DNA of 64,000 nucleotides from Ehretia macrophylla (GCA_037974665.1 CM075782.1:48903351-48967350); one strand, 5' to 3'; shown: positions 35,715 through 49,235, counted from the first letter of the stretch. Numbers and translations: made by a program. The notes: generated by a model not told the origin, from the sequence alone.

Positions 35715-38632
35715 TCAATCGTATAGGAAAGTCAATGTATGATGATATTCCCTTCTCTGAAAGGAATTTATTCGCGCATGGGCAGCTACATTATGCCACA
35801 CATCTAGAGGACAGATGGCCAAGGATCGATAACTTAGATGTTTCGAATCTGCTGACTTTTTTTTTGGTACAATAGAGATCGAAGTCATGATTCGAACTTA
35901 AAACTTTTAATTACAACAGGTTATTATCTTATCATCACCTAACTCTTGAGTCGAATCTGCAAACTTGGATATGAATAGAGAAGCAAATGACAATTGTAAG
36001 CATCATATCCCACTGAAGAAGTATGAGAGGAAAGGGAAAGCAAAGTCGGGTTCCTTTTTCGGCCGATTGTCAGGCAGTCGTCTGGGCTAAGTTGACATGC
36101 TCTTCTTTGTCATGCGAGTTCTCTCTTTCCAACTATAAGTTCCTTAGCATGATTGAGATGAGTCAATTACGTACGAGATGATAAAAATAGGGCAATATAT
36201 AGTAATACTCGTAATCTTTAGATTCAAGCATTCAAAGTTCAATAAATTACTCCAAACTCTCAATTTATGTTGATGGTAAGATATTATAGTTAGGATAAGT
36301 TGGGTTCATCAGGGCATCTCTAACAACCTAGCTCGTAACCGTTCCTATTTTAGTTAATATATTATTTTAATAATTTTTTTTCTTTTTGATTCTGTTAACA
36401 ATTATTGACAATATTAATATTAGCTTTTATTTTATTTTTATTTATTAATTTGAAGAGTTTTTAATTTAAATAGGAAGGCACCATAAATTTAGGGCGCCAA
36501 ATAACAAATTTGAAGCCTCCATAATAAAGTCTTTTAAGAAGCCTGTTGGACTTCAAAAATTAGGCTTCACACTCTGTTTTTTTTTTTTTTTTGGATTTTG
36601 GGAGGCCTAAGGCCGTAACCAAAAATTAGGCCTCACTCTCTATTTTTGGCTAATGAACCAAAATCGGAAAGCCATTGAATTTTATAAGCTTTTCTATAGC
36701 TTATCCTTACGATTTTATGACGTGACATGAATTTTTGAAGCTTGAAATCTAAAATGATAAGCGATTAACTTGGTCAAAACCTATTTGGATGACACCTACA
36801 AAAATGGCTTGCCTTTCATTCATCGATCTATCAATTTTTTCATGACATCATGATTCCAAAAATCAAATTGATTTATTCTTCACGGAAAATTATGGGATCT
36901 AGTTGTTGGCGGAATTCTATAATACTTACAGCACTAGTGCGACCCACACAATGTAGAGTCCCATCAATAATTTTCTATCTGTCCACATCTCACAAGTACA
37001 TGATATCAATTACAATTGCTTCCCCGATGAACTAATAAACCGTCTTAAAGGAAACTACACGTGATAACAAGTCATGTATGTAGGGCTAATATATATACCT
37101 ACTCTATTTCCAAAAAAGATAACTTCTACTTTACATTCTCGCTCAAATATTTAACTTATTAAGTCCTTTTAAGTCCGATCATACTGATTTGAATATTAAA
37201 ACTATCTCTCTTCTTCTTCTTCTTTTACAGATTAGATTACCGAGAACACAGATCGGGTAATCTAACCTTTTTGCCGTTGTTGCAGGAGCATCACTAAGGA
37301 GACTTTTTATTTCTTCGTCAATGATCATGAAATGTCGAAGGAATTCAGCAGCTCATGAGCTTAATCAAATTAATGACATAATTCGACCTACTGGGACTCC
37401 TTAACTCGATTAATAGAGGTGTATGGAAAACTTAACTTCATTTTCTTCTGCTATTGGGTGGCTTACAATTTTCAATTCACAGATCATGAAAGCAACCAAA
37501 GCTTTTGCGCCCTGCTCTATCTTGTAGTGAAATTCGGACATCCTTCAAATGCCATCCCATTTTCAGGTTTAAATCAGTTATTAGAAAGCTAAATTTCTTG
37601 TGCCAATCCGAACAGTAGACATTGTGTCTGATCAATCTGGACGTTACTTCCCCGAACAAGGTCATGAGTCTGGGAATTTGACATTATTTGTATAAGTTTG
37701 AAAGACTTCTTATCGACATATAAAAAACAGACCCTACAGCTGCTTCCACAAGTCTTCTTGTCGGCCCATCTATGAAGAACTTTCATCTGGTGTACTTGTG
37801 CCCATCACCGTTCTTCCAAATAAAGTATTATGATTCTGAAAGACTAAGAGAAGACTCTTGACATTATTAAAGGTTGAGAGATGCTGATCTTTTCACATTT
37901 ATTACTGGGGACAAGCAACATATGGTACTTGCTTCATTCAAAGCTTCCTATAAAGGAGATGGATACAGTTATAACAAAATAATATGAACAATTTATAACC
38001 ATTGAATTTTATTTAGAACGATTTAATATTATAAGAGGATCCTTACTATTCTTTGAATGTGGTAATCTTGCATCACATCCATTCCCCCCCAAGGAAGTAT
38101 GGTTTTCTTTACTTTATAAGAGAGGCTTTATTTGAAGCAACAATAAATAATCCTATTGAAAAATTGTCACACACGATCCTGTAGAATCTGGGCCGGGGAT
38201 AGCCGATATTCCCAACAATATAAATTTTTGTTGTGGTTATAAGAATTTTGAATCATCAGTATTTGTAATTCTGCTGAGTGAAATAAAAAATTAATTTGAT
38301 TGAGGATATCACTCATGTGTTTACGGGTGCTTAAACTAGTCTTGTTTTTTCTGCTAAATGCTTCGCCTAGTCTTCTGTTGGCTCATCTATGTGCATTCTT
38401 TTCTTCTTCTTTTTTTCAACACTGTTGTTTCGAAGTATTATCTCGGAAAACTATTTGATTAATCTGAACAGAAATCAATCTTTTACATATTGATGTGATT
38501 AAGAGAAAGACTCTGACATGGCTCGAGGATAACAGATGCTGGTCTTTTCTCGATTTTCACAGTTACTACTTGGGACAACCAGTGGGTGTTGCTGAACTTT
38601 GTAGAATCAGATTGTATTGCTTCAATCTAGCC

Positions 38633-38928
38633 TTAATGGGGCTCTAAAATATAATGATTGAAGTAATTTAGAGACTTTGGTGAAAAAAAATACTACAATG
38701 AGAGTATCTAAAACCAAAAATAGAGCCCGGGCTCTATATTTGCTCGAGTCTCTATTTTGTGTCAACAAATTTGTTAAAGAAAATAGAGACTCAAGCAAAT
38801 ATAGAGCCTGATCTACTTTTGGTTTTAAAGACTCCCATTGTAGTGTTATTTTTTTACCAAAATTTTTGAATTGCTTCAATCATTGCATTTTAAAGACTCA
38901 TTTTAGAGCCCCATTGAGGATACCCTTA
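38633..38928. mobile_element. PIF/Harbinger-like MITE, 290 bp, one end clipped
   Basis: The insertion 38636-38925 is flanked by TTA on both sides; copy 1 has the empty site (18048-18050). Inverted termini share AATGGGGCTCTAAAAT. The right end has 11 further bases (reverse complement GGGTATCCTCA) that the left end lacks, so the left terminus is clipped right at the TTA. The interior folds into a long near-perfect hairpin (about 38700-38820). A TTA duplication with GGG ends fits PIF/Harbinger. Confidence 0.75.
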
Positions 38929-39671
38929 TCATTAGCCATTCTGTATCAATAGTAATTTAGCAATGTTTGTCTTTTTGCTAAGCAGTTGGATCTCTGGAGA
39001 ATCATCATCTTCTTCATTTTACTTCAAACCTGCGATCAAAACTAATCTTAAAGAATATCTGAAAGATTGTCACAAAAATCTCATCGGAGGAGATTTTAAG
39101 CATAAAAAGAGTTACTAATCAGCCTACAATTGGGTAGTAAAGGAACAAGATTAGCGACTTCTTGCCAAATAGCCCACTTAATAGATCTCTCTGTAACACA
39201 TTTGCAATGTTTTTTTTTTTTTTTCTTTCTTGACATCTTGCTTATTTAGCACACAAAAAAAAAAAAAAAATCTTCCATAAAACATCAAGCTTGAAGTTAC
39301 AAATGAAAATTGGTTTGGATAATTAGAAATTCCATATCCAATAATTGAAAACTTATATTAATCAATCAATTGCAATATAGAAATTGTTCTTGGATGGGAA
39401 TTTCATTTTCGTTTTCGATGATTGTGACACAATTTACTCAAATGCTGTGAAACTTGTTAATCCTTAGTACCATCAACATGATTATTATTATTATTATTAT
39501 TAACTGAGGCAATAAACATCAAGTTGTTTTCCTTAAAGTTTCTAGATTACGTACTAACTACTCTTTCTTCAATTCGAAATTGTTTAACGGATTGAGCGGC
39601 CAATGGAAGTATACTTTTTATTAGTTTTACTTTTCAGCACTAGCTAACGTGAATTTGGATTCTTTTATAAC

Positions 39672-40071
39672 TGTTGGACTTTGGGCATATTTCACCCAGA
39701 TGGTCCAATTAAGTCATTTAAATAACGGAGGTCCACTACTCTATATAAAAGGAAAAACTTAAAAACAGAAAACAGAGGTTCTGTAGGTTTTAACCTCCAA
39801 CAAAACAAAGTAAAAACTCTCTCTACATTCCTGTGCTTTAGGTTGTGGACAGATATGTTGCATATGTTATTAAATTAATAATTAGTTTATTAATCCTTCA
39901 TCTGAGTAGGAGTTCTAAGATTGGGATTGGTGTGATTCTAATCTACAATTATTAGTTCCCAAACATGTGAATTTAAGTAATTCATTTTCGGAACTAATGT
40001 TTCTACTCGAATAGGATTAAATTGTGAATATTGTGACATTTGATCTATAGAATTTGATAGGTTGTTCTACA
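39672..40071 (+). repeat. 5' LTR of element G
   Basis: Starts TGTTGGACTTTGGGC and probably ends CTACA just before the worn primer site. A TATATAAAAGG-like box lies at about 39750. Only the first roughly 190 bp match the 3' LTR. Confidence 0.6.
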
Positions 40072-40077
40072 ATCTAT

Positions 40078-40089
40078 TGGTATTATATC
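40078..40089 (+). other. Degenerate primer-binding site of element G
   Basis: TGGTATTATATC matches 9 of 12 bases of the tRNA-iMet site TGGTATCAGAGC and sits a few bases after the LTR end, as expected for copia elements. Confidence 0.5.
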
Positions 40090-41357
40090 TTATGTCACTT
40101 TATTGCAGTTAAATACTTGTTCAAGTAGAATTAAATATCTAAATGTGCTAGTACCGAACATTAAAGATGTCTATGTTGTGGTTATTCAGTATAACCGCAA
40201 AATATCATAGCTGAGGGAAAAATGAACGGTGATGATTGCAAATGTGGCATCATCAACTTCAAAATATCCTTGAGCAGCTAATAGGTGCTTGAAACACTGA
40301 GTTATGTTGTGGTGAACCATGAGGGTGGTAGCACCACTAAGTATTAGAGGTAGAGATCTATCTAGGTGGACAAATACTATTGCTCGCATTACGTTGCTAA
40401 GCATTGTGTATCACACCTCAATACTTATCACGAAGTATGACCTACTAATGTGGGGATTTTGAAAGATTGAGAGAGAAGTTCAGTGGAGTTTCCATTTCTA
40501 AGCCATGTCAGCTTACACTCAAGTTTGACACATGCTGAAAGCATTACAATGCTCATAAGGGGTAGCATTTCAAAGACGTCGAACGTAATTTGAGAATTGA
40601 AGGCAATTGGCCACATTCTCACTGATGAACAACTAGTGCAAGTTGTCATCATACCCTTTCCATCTAGCTGAGTGCAGATAATTGTTAACATGACGTACAA
40701 TAGGGATGTTAAGACGTTCCAAACATAAAACGTCAACTGGAGATTGTAGGAAACGCCTCTTAGCCATCTAGGCCATTGGTCAAGCTTATATAGCTAAGTC
40801 CAATAAACAAGGGTCATGAGGATCCAAGCACAAGGGACAATGACTCAAATAACAATAGGGAAGGATAAGCTGACTGAGAGGCCAAGAAGGTCAGACGTAT
40901 GTGTGACAAATATGAGCTATGTGCTACAATTGTCATAAGAATGGTCACTAAAGCTCGAAATTGCCTTGAGCTGAAGATTAAGCGTCTAACCCTATAACTA
41001 GATATGAGGAGCATTTATAATACCGTTAGATTTTTGGTGAATTAGGGTGGACATTTGTAGGAAATAATTCGAGAGTTTGAATACAAGGGCATCGACACTT
41101 GTTACCTACCACTGTGTGATGGTCAAACTCTAATTTTTCCATGTATCCTATAAGCTCTGATTCTAGAAATACTTGGCCCATGGACAAAATCCTCTTACGA
41201 TTAGGTTATCAACTTCGTGCATATAAAACTCAGTCAAATTGTTAGGAACAACTCATTATAAATCTGTCTATATTGTGGATGGTGTTCTTGTTCTATGCGC
41301 TGAACATCAAGAACCATTGCTATGTAAATATGTGTTATTAACTCTACATCGTTGAAA

Positions 41358-42000
41358 TTTGTAGCATAGCAAGCTAGGCATATTGGGCAAAATAGAATGA
41401 ATAGGCTCGCAAGAGAATGTCTTTTGAGGCTGTGATTTGCATAATTCTATCTGCCCATGTATGCAAGTTGCCCAGCTAATAACTCCACAATAAAAATGTT
41501 TGGCGAAGGCATGCGAGCTAGTTTTCAATTGTTTTGAATTCATCCTGAAATCTATGGTCCAAAAAATGATAGGGCGAGACATGAGGCCTTACATTTTGTT
41601 ATTTTTCTCAAAGTTTTCACAAGTGTTGGTCTTGTCCTTTTTGTTCTCACATGTCCGATTTTTAACTGCTTTGGACGATATTCTAATCATATTGAGAATC
41701 AAACCAACATAATGAGAAATCTTTGAGAACCGATCTAGTTAGGTGATATTATTTGATTTGTTCAAAATAATTTGTGACAAAAAAGGTATGGCATAAGGGC
41801 TAAATATTATTGGCATATCGCAACTATGAGATGTTGTAGAAAAAGCAATAAAACCTCATTGGATGTGGTTAAGTATATGATGGCTCATGTAAATTTCTCA
41901 ATTTTGTGTTGAAAATAAATAACTTCCACATAGATGTCTACTTGACCGAGAGCCTTAGAAATCAGTCACTTCAACTCTCAATGAGTCATGGACAAGTGGT
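41358..42000 (+). pseudogene. Integrase remnant of element G
   Basis: A stretch at about 41358-41425 encodes SKLGHIGQNRMNRLARE, matching the GAG-pre-integrase His-x-His zinc domain of copia. A second patch at about 41860-41910 resembles the LDVVKSMM region after the DDE core. Several stops and indels lie between, and no continuous ORF survives. Confidence 0.65.
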
Positions 42001-42308
42001 GAACTAGTCCGTGATGATTTATGAACCGTGTAAGTTGACTACTTTTGTTCATGACATTTCTCATGAGCTTGAGAAATTTTAACCGAAATGAAATATGTGT
42101 ATTTACATTTGGTACTTTGAACGCTCCAAAGGGAATGTTCATTGCTGAATAGATAGTGGGAGTGTGTCTGAACTCAACATTCTTGGATGTAGAATTCCCT
42201 AATAGGAGATTCAGTTATCTGAATTGAATGCTCCTAATGATCCTATCCCTCAAAAATTTTCAGTTGAAAGGAGAACTTGTTTTCGTTCACTGATTCAAGT
42301 AGGAGATA

Positions 42309-45300
42309 TATACTGTCACGACCCCATTTTCTTAATTATTATAGTAGCCACTGATACTGCATTATCGACAAGAAAAGTGATATACCCAAACTTATAACAA
42401 CCTCGAACATTTGGAATTGTGATGCCATGGGTTTAAAAAGATCGCTCCCCTTAGGTCCGTTAAGGTACAAATTACTAACCCGAGCTTTAAAGTCCATAAA
42501 ACCATTCAACCAAATTGCTAGTATTAAAACCACATCACCAATTGGTTATATCAACACTAATAAAGGACATTATACAAAACTTCATCACTATGAATTAAGA
42601 TTACAACCACGCCCCGACCCCGACCTATCGTTAGGCTAAGGCCGAACATGACGTGCCAGTGCTTATCCCCTACAAGATTGGAATGTAGAAACCTGAACAG
42701 TTATAAATTCCACAAGAAGTTCCAAAAGACTTCTAAATTCTCCCAAAACATCGGCCTTAAAGGATTACGTCAACTTGTACATAATTACAAGACTTAAATT
42801 TATCCATACAATCATCCCAAACCTAAGTCTAGTAAGTATAATAATCAACTTAGCTAGGTATTTAATAACCCAAAAGAATATCACAAATAGTTAAATTTAC
42901 AAAACCATGTTCATTACATCAAAAGAGCATCATTTGTAGGCAAGCACGTAGAGCGCACAAAGCATAAATTTAATTCTTCATATCAAAGAAGCTTGCAACC
43001 ACATGGAAGCTTGCTCAGCTAAACCACACCTGTAATTGTTCAAAAGAGGGATGAGCTAATCCTGCATATAGATCAGTGAAGATGGAATAGGAAGGGTTTT
43101 TACAAAGGTTTCCATCTTTTCGCAAACTTCTTTCTAAAACCATACTATGCAAATACAACATATAACTAGAACGAAATCAACTTAACATGTATAATCAGGA
43201 TATAACAAGATCAAAACGGACTTAATGAAAGGCAAGCTACTCTACTCTCTGAAGGTTATACCAGCAGAGAGTAGGAGAAATACAATATCTGGCATTAATA
43301 ATTGAACAAGTATTCAATTATACTCTCCAAGAGTTGTACCAAGAAAGAGTAGGTCAAATGATACAATATCAGGAACTTTGTTAGAGATGGCCAGTCTCGG
43401 ATCTTCTTGTCAAATCATCTTTATCAATATCATAACCCCACACACCAATCATGATAGTGAAATCCGGATATACACCCAAACAAAAGCCATGGTAGCCTGT
43501 CCATCTTGGCAAGCCCAATGCCGCCCAGGTGATGCATGAACTTCTACCATGGGGTCCATTAGATTGCTTAATTGTGTCAAATATATACCTTCCATCTCTC
43601 CAAGTAACACCCCAAATGAGAAAGGAATTCAAAATAGCAAACAGGCTCGGAAGCAACAAAGTAGGTTGTCACCAGTTAGTAACAGTAATCAAGAATATAT
43701 TAGTGAAATCATGATTCAAATAGAGTTCATATAACACATAAACATGCAAGTGGAGGTCAACGAGAAAGGTTACCCCCAACATTCAAGCATATATATAACC
43801 CAAACTTAATCAAGCATACTTATCATATGGACAAGAAAGTGAACATGTGAACACCTTGCATTTAGACTTTATAAGACACAAAGTGGGGGACAACAAGGAA
43901 ATTTGCTTTATCATGCAAGTGTCTAACCACGTAGCGACCTCATACGAACATATAATGATAAGTGCATCGTTTAGATAACCATGAAACCTATACTCATCAT
44001 GCTTGACCATATTAATACCATATAGAAGAACTCAACATAGCCATATACCAAAAGAGGGTGTAAGAACACCTTAAAACAACTCAAAACGACAATAAAATAC
44101 AAGCACAAACGAAACTATGAAATATCTTCAACCCTTCTGCATTTGCCTTACTTAAACAGTTAATTTACCTATTTTTCTGAACTCCAATTACTCTGATTTT
44201 GGTCTAAAATCGAATCTTATCGAATTTAGATAACTCTAGAATCAAACGAAACTCAATTCGAAGTTGAAATGAATGAGATATGGCCTCCGAAAAATCACTG
44301 CGCAAAGCTGTCTATGATCCGGATGACTGGAGTCGACCGGATCCACTCGTCTGGATCTTGACCAGTAATATCCGGATGACTGATTCGGTCAATTCAAGTC
44401 AAATGCTGTCAATTGGATCAATTAGCACAAAATACATATTTTCTTGTTTTTCTTTGCTTGCTAATTTACTACACTTGTTTCTAACACCAATTCAACACCT
44501 AATACATTCATTGGCATTACCAAACAACTCAATAAACTCAAGAACACATATACAACTATTTGAATCAACAACAAGTCAAGAACATCAAAATCAATATAAG
44601 GTTTCAATGCTTATGACAACCTTCGTTCGTCTTCTTTATACCATTCTTAGCTCCTACCTCACAAACATAGCTCATTGTACAACTCAAATAGCAACTTCAC
44701 AACACTTCAAGAATCGTCAAAATATCATTAGATCAAACCCTAGTTCATCTACACAAAATAGAACTCAATCTCACAATAACTCCAACACATACCCATCATA
44801 AGCAAGAGAATCAACAACACACACCATATCATCTTGAATGAGCTTGAGAAAATGATTTTTGAAAGAATCCTTCACCTTGTAGTTCTTGAGTTAATAGCAA
44901 GGAAAGCAAGAAAAGCAAGAAGATGCTTTGAAGATAGTAGAGAATGCAAAAGATTTGCTTATAGCTTTTCTTTCCTTCTTCTCCTTCTTCTTCTACTTTA
45001 TCTTCTTCTCTTCTCCTAGCTCAACTTGTGAATGTGTGTGTGAAAAATGTGTAGATATGTGTGTGGTGTGTGTAAATGGTATTTTGTTTTGTGTATATAT
45101 GATATGTATATGTGTGTGTATTTTTTTGGGTGTATGTGTGTGTAGTGTTTTTGTGTGTGTATGTGGTGTAATGTGTGTTGAGTGGGTAAGTATGTATTGG
45201 TGTGTGTTTGTGTGTTTTGACTTGGATGAGACCAAATAGTGTTAGGATATTTTGTTATTTTGCTTTAGGACAAGAGTGCCATTGAACTTGCTTGCATATT

Positions 45301-45688
45301 ACTAGTTTGCCATTTTGGTCAATTCCTAACTATCTAGTTACTAATCTTAGCTCCTTAGTGTTAATTAATTTCCTACAACTTCTAAAATATTCGATTGCAT
45401 GTTAAACGATGATATGCACATCAATCGAGGTAAACATACATAAACTTATTTAACAGCATATAAAACATGTCAAATGCATATAAAATGATTTAATTATTAT
45501 CTACGCTACCTAAATTACTTAAGGACACATAATTAAATTTAAATGCACGCTAAACGAGGCATGGGCACATAAAACGATATAAATGTACATTAATTGATAT
45601 AAGTGCATATTAAATTATACAAAAATACATGAAATGATATAAAATGCATATGGCTTTATACTGGCTTAGTACGGGGTCTCGCATACAC
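42309..45688. mobile_element. Nested solo-LTR-like element (3370 bp)
   Basis: The insert 42314-45683 begins TGTCACGACCCC and ends GGGGTCTCGCA. It is flanked by TATAC (42309-42313) and TACAC (45684-45688), differing by one transition. It splits the copia element G between integrase and reverse transcriptase. Its ends resemble those of the solo LTR in copy 1 (TGTCACGCCCC ... GGGGTTTCACA), so both probably come from related LTR families. It contains a GT-rich microsatellite (about 45030-45220). No coding region. Confidence 0.68.
45030..45220. repeat. GT-rich microsatellite
   Basis: Degenerate (TG)n with interspersed TA and TTT. The Cys/Val-rich plus ORF and Thr/His-rich minus ORF over it are artefacts of this repeat. 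Confidence 0.8.
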
Positions 45689-46119
45689 CGGTTTGGTGGT
45701 GTATGGTTTGGTCAACTTGAATTGGTTTCAAGATCACAGTGAGTTTGTCTCATAAACAAGTGAGTTTGTCTTATAAACCGGTTTGTGAATCATGTTCACT
45801 TGCAATAGTAATATCGGTTTGATCAACTCGAATCTGTTTCGTGATCAATGTGAGTTCATTTCACTACCGAGTGATTATGAAAATAAGTTTTTCATATAAT
45901 TACTAGTTAAGATGATGATGAATCTTAGATAGTGGTTGAAATTCTCTTATATTTTTGTAAGGGAAAGTCAGATGAAAAGCAATAGAAGAACAATTGGATT
46001 TAATATCAAATAGAAGCTCGCCAGTGACTAAAAGTGTACCCAAAATTGAGGGTATAACTTGCAAGTAAACCTTCTTTTGTTGTTAGGTTTGTCTCAATTT
46101 ACCTATTTCTGATCATGTC

Positions 46120-47190
46120 ACCCAATTGAACCTCAAATTACATCAGATGGATGTAAAGGTGATTTACATCAAGTGGATGTAAAGGTGATGTTTCTTAATG
46201 GAGAAATGCAAGAAGAATTCATTGTGTATGATCTTCAAATGGTTCAATAATGCATCTATGTATATGTCAATTGATTTGAGAGTAGATATGTGATTTTATC
46301 TCTCTAGATAAATGATGTTATTGATCAGAAATGACAAGGAGTATATAATCACTATTAACAAGTGGTTAGTTGTCCTTAACTGAGTGGGATGAAGGCATTG
46401 GTGGAGTAGATTGTGTGTTAAGAGTCAAGATCTAGAGGGGTCAATCTTAGATTCTTGTTTTTGTTGCAAGAGTCATTTGTCAAGCAAGTTCTTGAATGAC
46501 TCCACACACAAGTCTATAAACCCATAGATACTCCTATAACTTAGGGAGAAAGCCTAAGTCAATGGATGTGTCCTCAATGTCAAAATAGACTGATGAGATA
46601 AAATGTTCCTTATTCAAGCACCATGAGAAGCCCTGTATATATTGTGGTATGTACATGGCTAGATATTCATTTTTGCCATGGAATTGATATGTTGTTATCA
46701 AACAAAGTCTTAGACAAGCTTGTTGGAGCATTGTCAAAATGATCTTGAGGTATTTGAAGGGCAATTTAGATGTTGCCTATGTCATTGAAGTGTTGATCTC
46801 TTTTGAAAGAGAACCACATACGCTAATTTGGGTGGTGACCCAAATGAGTGTAAAGTTACCTCTCAGTATGTTTTCTTGTTGGTCAATGGCACGACTTCAT
46901 AGAATGGCAAGAAGCAAATATGCATAGCATTGTGAACTGTGAAAATTGAGTTGTATGGCATGCTCAGTAGCTATGCAAGGGGGCAATATGGCTCAATAGA
47001 TTATGATGGACTTAATATGGGTCAATTGCTAGATGAGTAATGACGATTTGTTGTATCCACTAATTAGCCATCGCCTTTGCTAAGGATTTTACATTACATG
47101 GCGAGACATAATACATAGACATCATGGCTTTGTGTCATAAAAGGAAGTGACTGTGGATCACTCACCTGCGCATGAGATGGTAGTGACCCA
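46120..47190 (+). pseudogene. Reverse transcriptase/RNase H remnant of element G
   Basis: About 46175-46220 encodes VDVKVMFLNGEMQEEF, the copia reverse-transcriptase DVKTAFLNG-type motif with a local 26-bp tandem duplication just upstream (46145-46196). About 46730-46775 encodes VKMILRYLKG, the start of the copia RNase H region. Further RNase H-like residues with stops run to about 47180. The order confirms the plus-strand copia assignment. Confidence 0.72.
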
Positions 47191-48468
47191 CTCGATAAAT
47201 CCATTTTCAAAGATATGCATTTGTTGTAATAAATCTCTAGGATTGTACAGGACTTGATGTTGATGTTCCGGAAAGTATTGTGTAATTACTAATGCACTCA
47301 TACTCGTGAGTATTTGATGCCAGTTCATAAGTGAACAAAGTTTTCTTCCTGTGTTTGCTCAGTGCCTTATCTTTGTGATAAGTTTGGAAGAAATCGAGTA
47401 TGAGTATGCTAGCACATATTGGCATTGAAAAGTACGTCAACGGGTTAAAAAGGTTGGCTCTCTTACATGAGCAATCGCCTCTGACGCAGTGGGAGCATGC
47501 AGAGATGAGACATAAAAAGTTGGTTAGTATTCGTCGGAAATGCTATACTCATTCAAGCGTCGCCTTGAATATTGTCGAGGATTAGTTCTAACGACAATCA
47601 CCAAGATGAGCCTCTTATTGCATATGTTGCAATTTAAGATTGATATATGGTCAATATGGATACCCACAATCCATATTTAACCTGTCAATAGCCATATGTG
47701 AAACCTCGGTTACTGTGTGTATTAAGTACGAGGATTCAGGTTGGTTACTAAGTGATAACCAGACCAATATTTGTACGGTATTTGAGTAAAATCTTGATGT
47801 ACGCCCTGTTTTGAAGGAAGTCACACCGTAGCTCACACATCGTACCATGAGTGGTTTAGCGACTACATAAAGGAGTTGATGAATAGATCCCAGCTTCATC
47901 ACTGTGTGAGCCCTTGAAGCTTCGAAGGCTTCTCTTGTGTGCCCTTAGTGACCTACATCCATATTCTAATAATTCAAGTTCAATGTTAGCTACTTTGGTA
48001 TGTTGCCTAAGGATCACAATAAATTAGGTCACATGGAACATGTCCAGGAAAACAATTGACTTGACTTTGAGTATTATTGGATGAAAGGAAGATTGTTCGC
48101 ATCAAGCGCTGCGTATGTTCATTGGTCGACCATTTATACAATCTCTGTGATTGAACGATCTTAGTGATTAAATATAACTATGAATATATGCTTGAGATTT
48201 TAGTTGTCAAACATGGCCTAGGAGGGATTGGGCATGTATTGACGGATGTGAACTTAATTGGTCTAGGGAACAGCGAGACTCTATCTTTCTTTGTGGGAAG
48301 TGCCTCCCATGTTATCCCTAACAAGTACACGATTTTAGAGCCTCCACTTGGTGCGAGCTCGCGAGTCGCATGACCTATCTGCCAGTATGACTTAGGAGTG
48401 ATTTGGAATTAGTTTTCAAGAGAGATGTCATAGGATACGTTTCTACCCCACCTTGTGTGAGTGGGAAA

Positions 48469-48776
48469 TGTTGGACTTTGGGCAAATTTCACCCAAGCTG
48501 GGGTGGCCCAATTAAGTGATCCAAATAACGGAGGTCCACTACTCCATATAAAAGGGAAAACCTAAAAACAAAAAACAGAGGTTCTGTAGGTTTTAGCCTC
48601 CAACAAAACAAAGCAAAAACTCTCTCACACTCTTGGCTTTTAGGTTGTGGACAGAAAGTGTATGGTCTAGTACTATACACTACGACTTCATACAAGTGCA
48701 GTAGAACAAACGCAATCGTTGATTACTCGCTTCCACAATTTCGAGATATGTGTGAATATCTCACTCTGAATCAACA
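48469..48776 (+). repeat. 3' LTR of element G
   Basis: 308 bp starting TGTTGGACTTTGGGC and ending CAACA. The first roughly 190 bp resemble the 5' LTR with about 14 substitutions and small indels; the remaining roughly 120 bp do not match it. Confidence 0.75.
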
Positions 48777-49235
48777 ATAACGTTATGAGAGAGATTAATG
48801 ATCGTAAATGATGATACATTATAATAAAATGATGTATGGGAGAACTTTCAAATCCATCTAACTGTGCTCAATATGAAGCTTCTCTATGTCCATCTAGATA
48901 TTTTGTGAATGGAAAAATTTTGGATCAGTTTAGACTGACCTTTAAATCTCTCACATTCCCAATATGAGATGGACTAATAGAGTGTGGATTTCTTTCTTTA
49001 GTTTTTGAATGGTCCTGTAAGTGGTGACACCCTACCACATCAAGATTTCAAATGAGTGAAATGTTAATTGATGTGTGATTTAAGAGAATAATTTTGTTAG
49101 CTTTTTAACAAGTGAATTTAAAATTTGAGATAGTTGTTCTTGAATTCGTGATACTTGTATCACTTTATAAGCTCGAGATTTTGAGTCTGAAGCATGACAA
49201 TAGAGTTATTCTATTTGAGACCTTAAACCAAAATC

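Larger units (their letters stand above)
39667..48781 (+). mobile_element. Decayed Ty1/copia element G (9.1 kb)
   Basis: The element 39672-48776 starts TGTTGG and ends CAACA, with 5-bp duplications ATAAC at 39667-39671 and 48777-48781. Copy 1 has the single ATAAC empty site near 18826. It has a 5' LTR, a worn primer site (40078-40089), an integrase zinc-domain remnant, a nested LTR, then reverse transcriptase and RNase H remnants. This is copia order on the plus strand. All frames are riddled with stops. The region after 47200 has no recognisable domain. Confidence 0.82.
32568..49235 (+). repeat. Segmental duplication, copy 2
   Basis: Direct duplicate of 9604-21710. It carries two later insertions not in copy 1: a PIF/Harbinger-like MITE (38636-38925) and a 9.1-kb copia element (39672-48776). 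It has lost segments at 34610/34611 (about 1.8 kb), at 34854-34858 (375 bp, CTAGT microhomology) and near 36040. The stretches 33526-35438, 35715-38630 and 38930-39665 show no intact gene. Confidence 0.9.

Noticed and set aside
40428..40736. 102-codon minus ORF inside copia G
   Set aside because: The element's coding strand is plus; this is antisense to decayed gag sequence.
44928..45239. Cys/Val-rich ORF and its Thr/His-rich minus-strand shadow
   Set aside because: They are translations of a GT-rich microsatellite.
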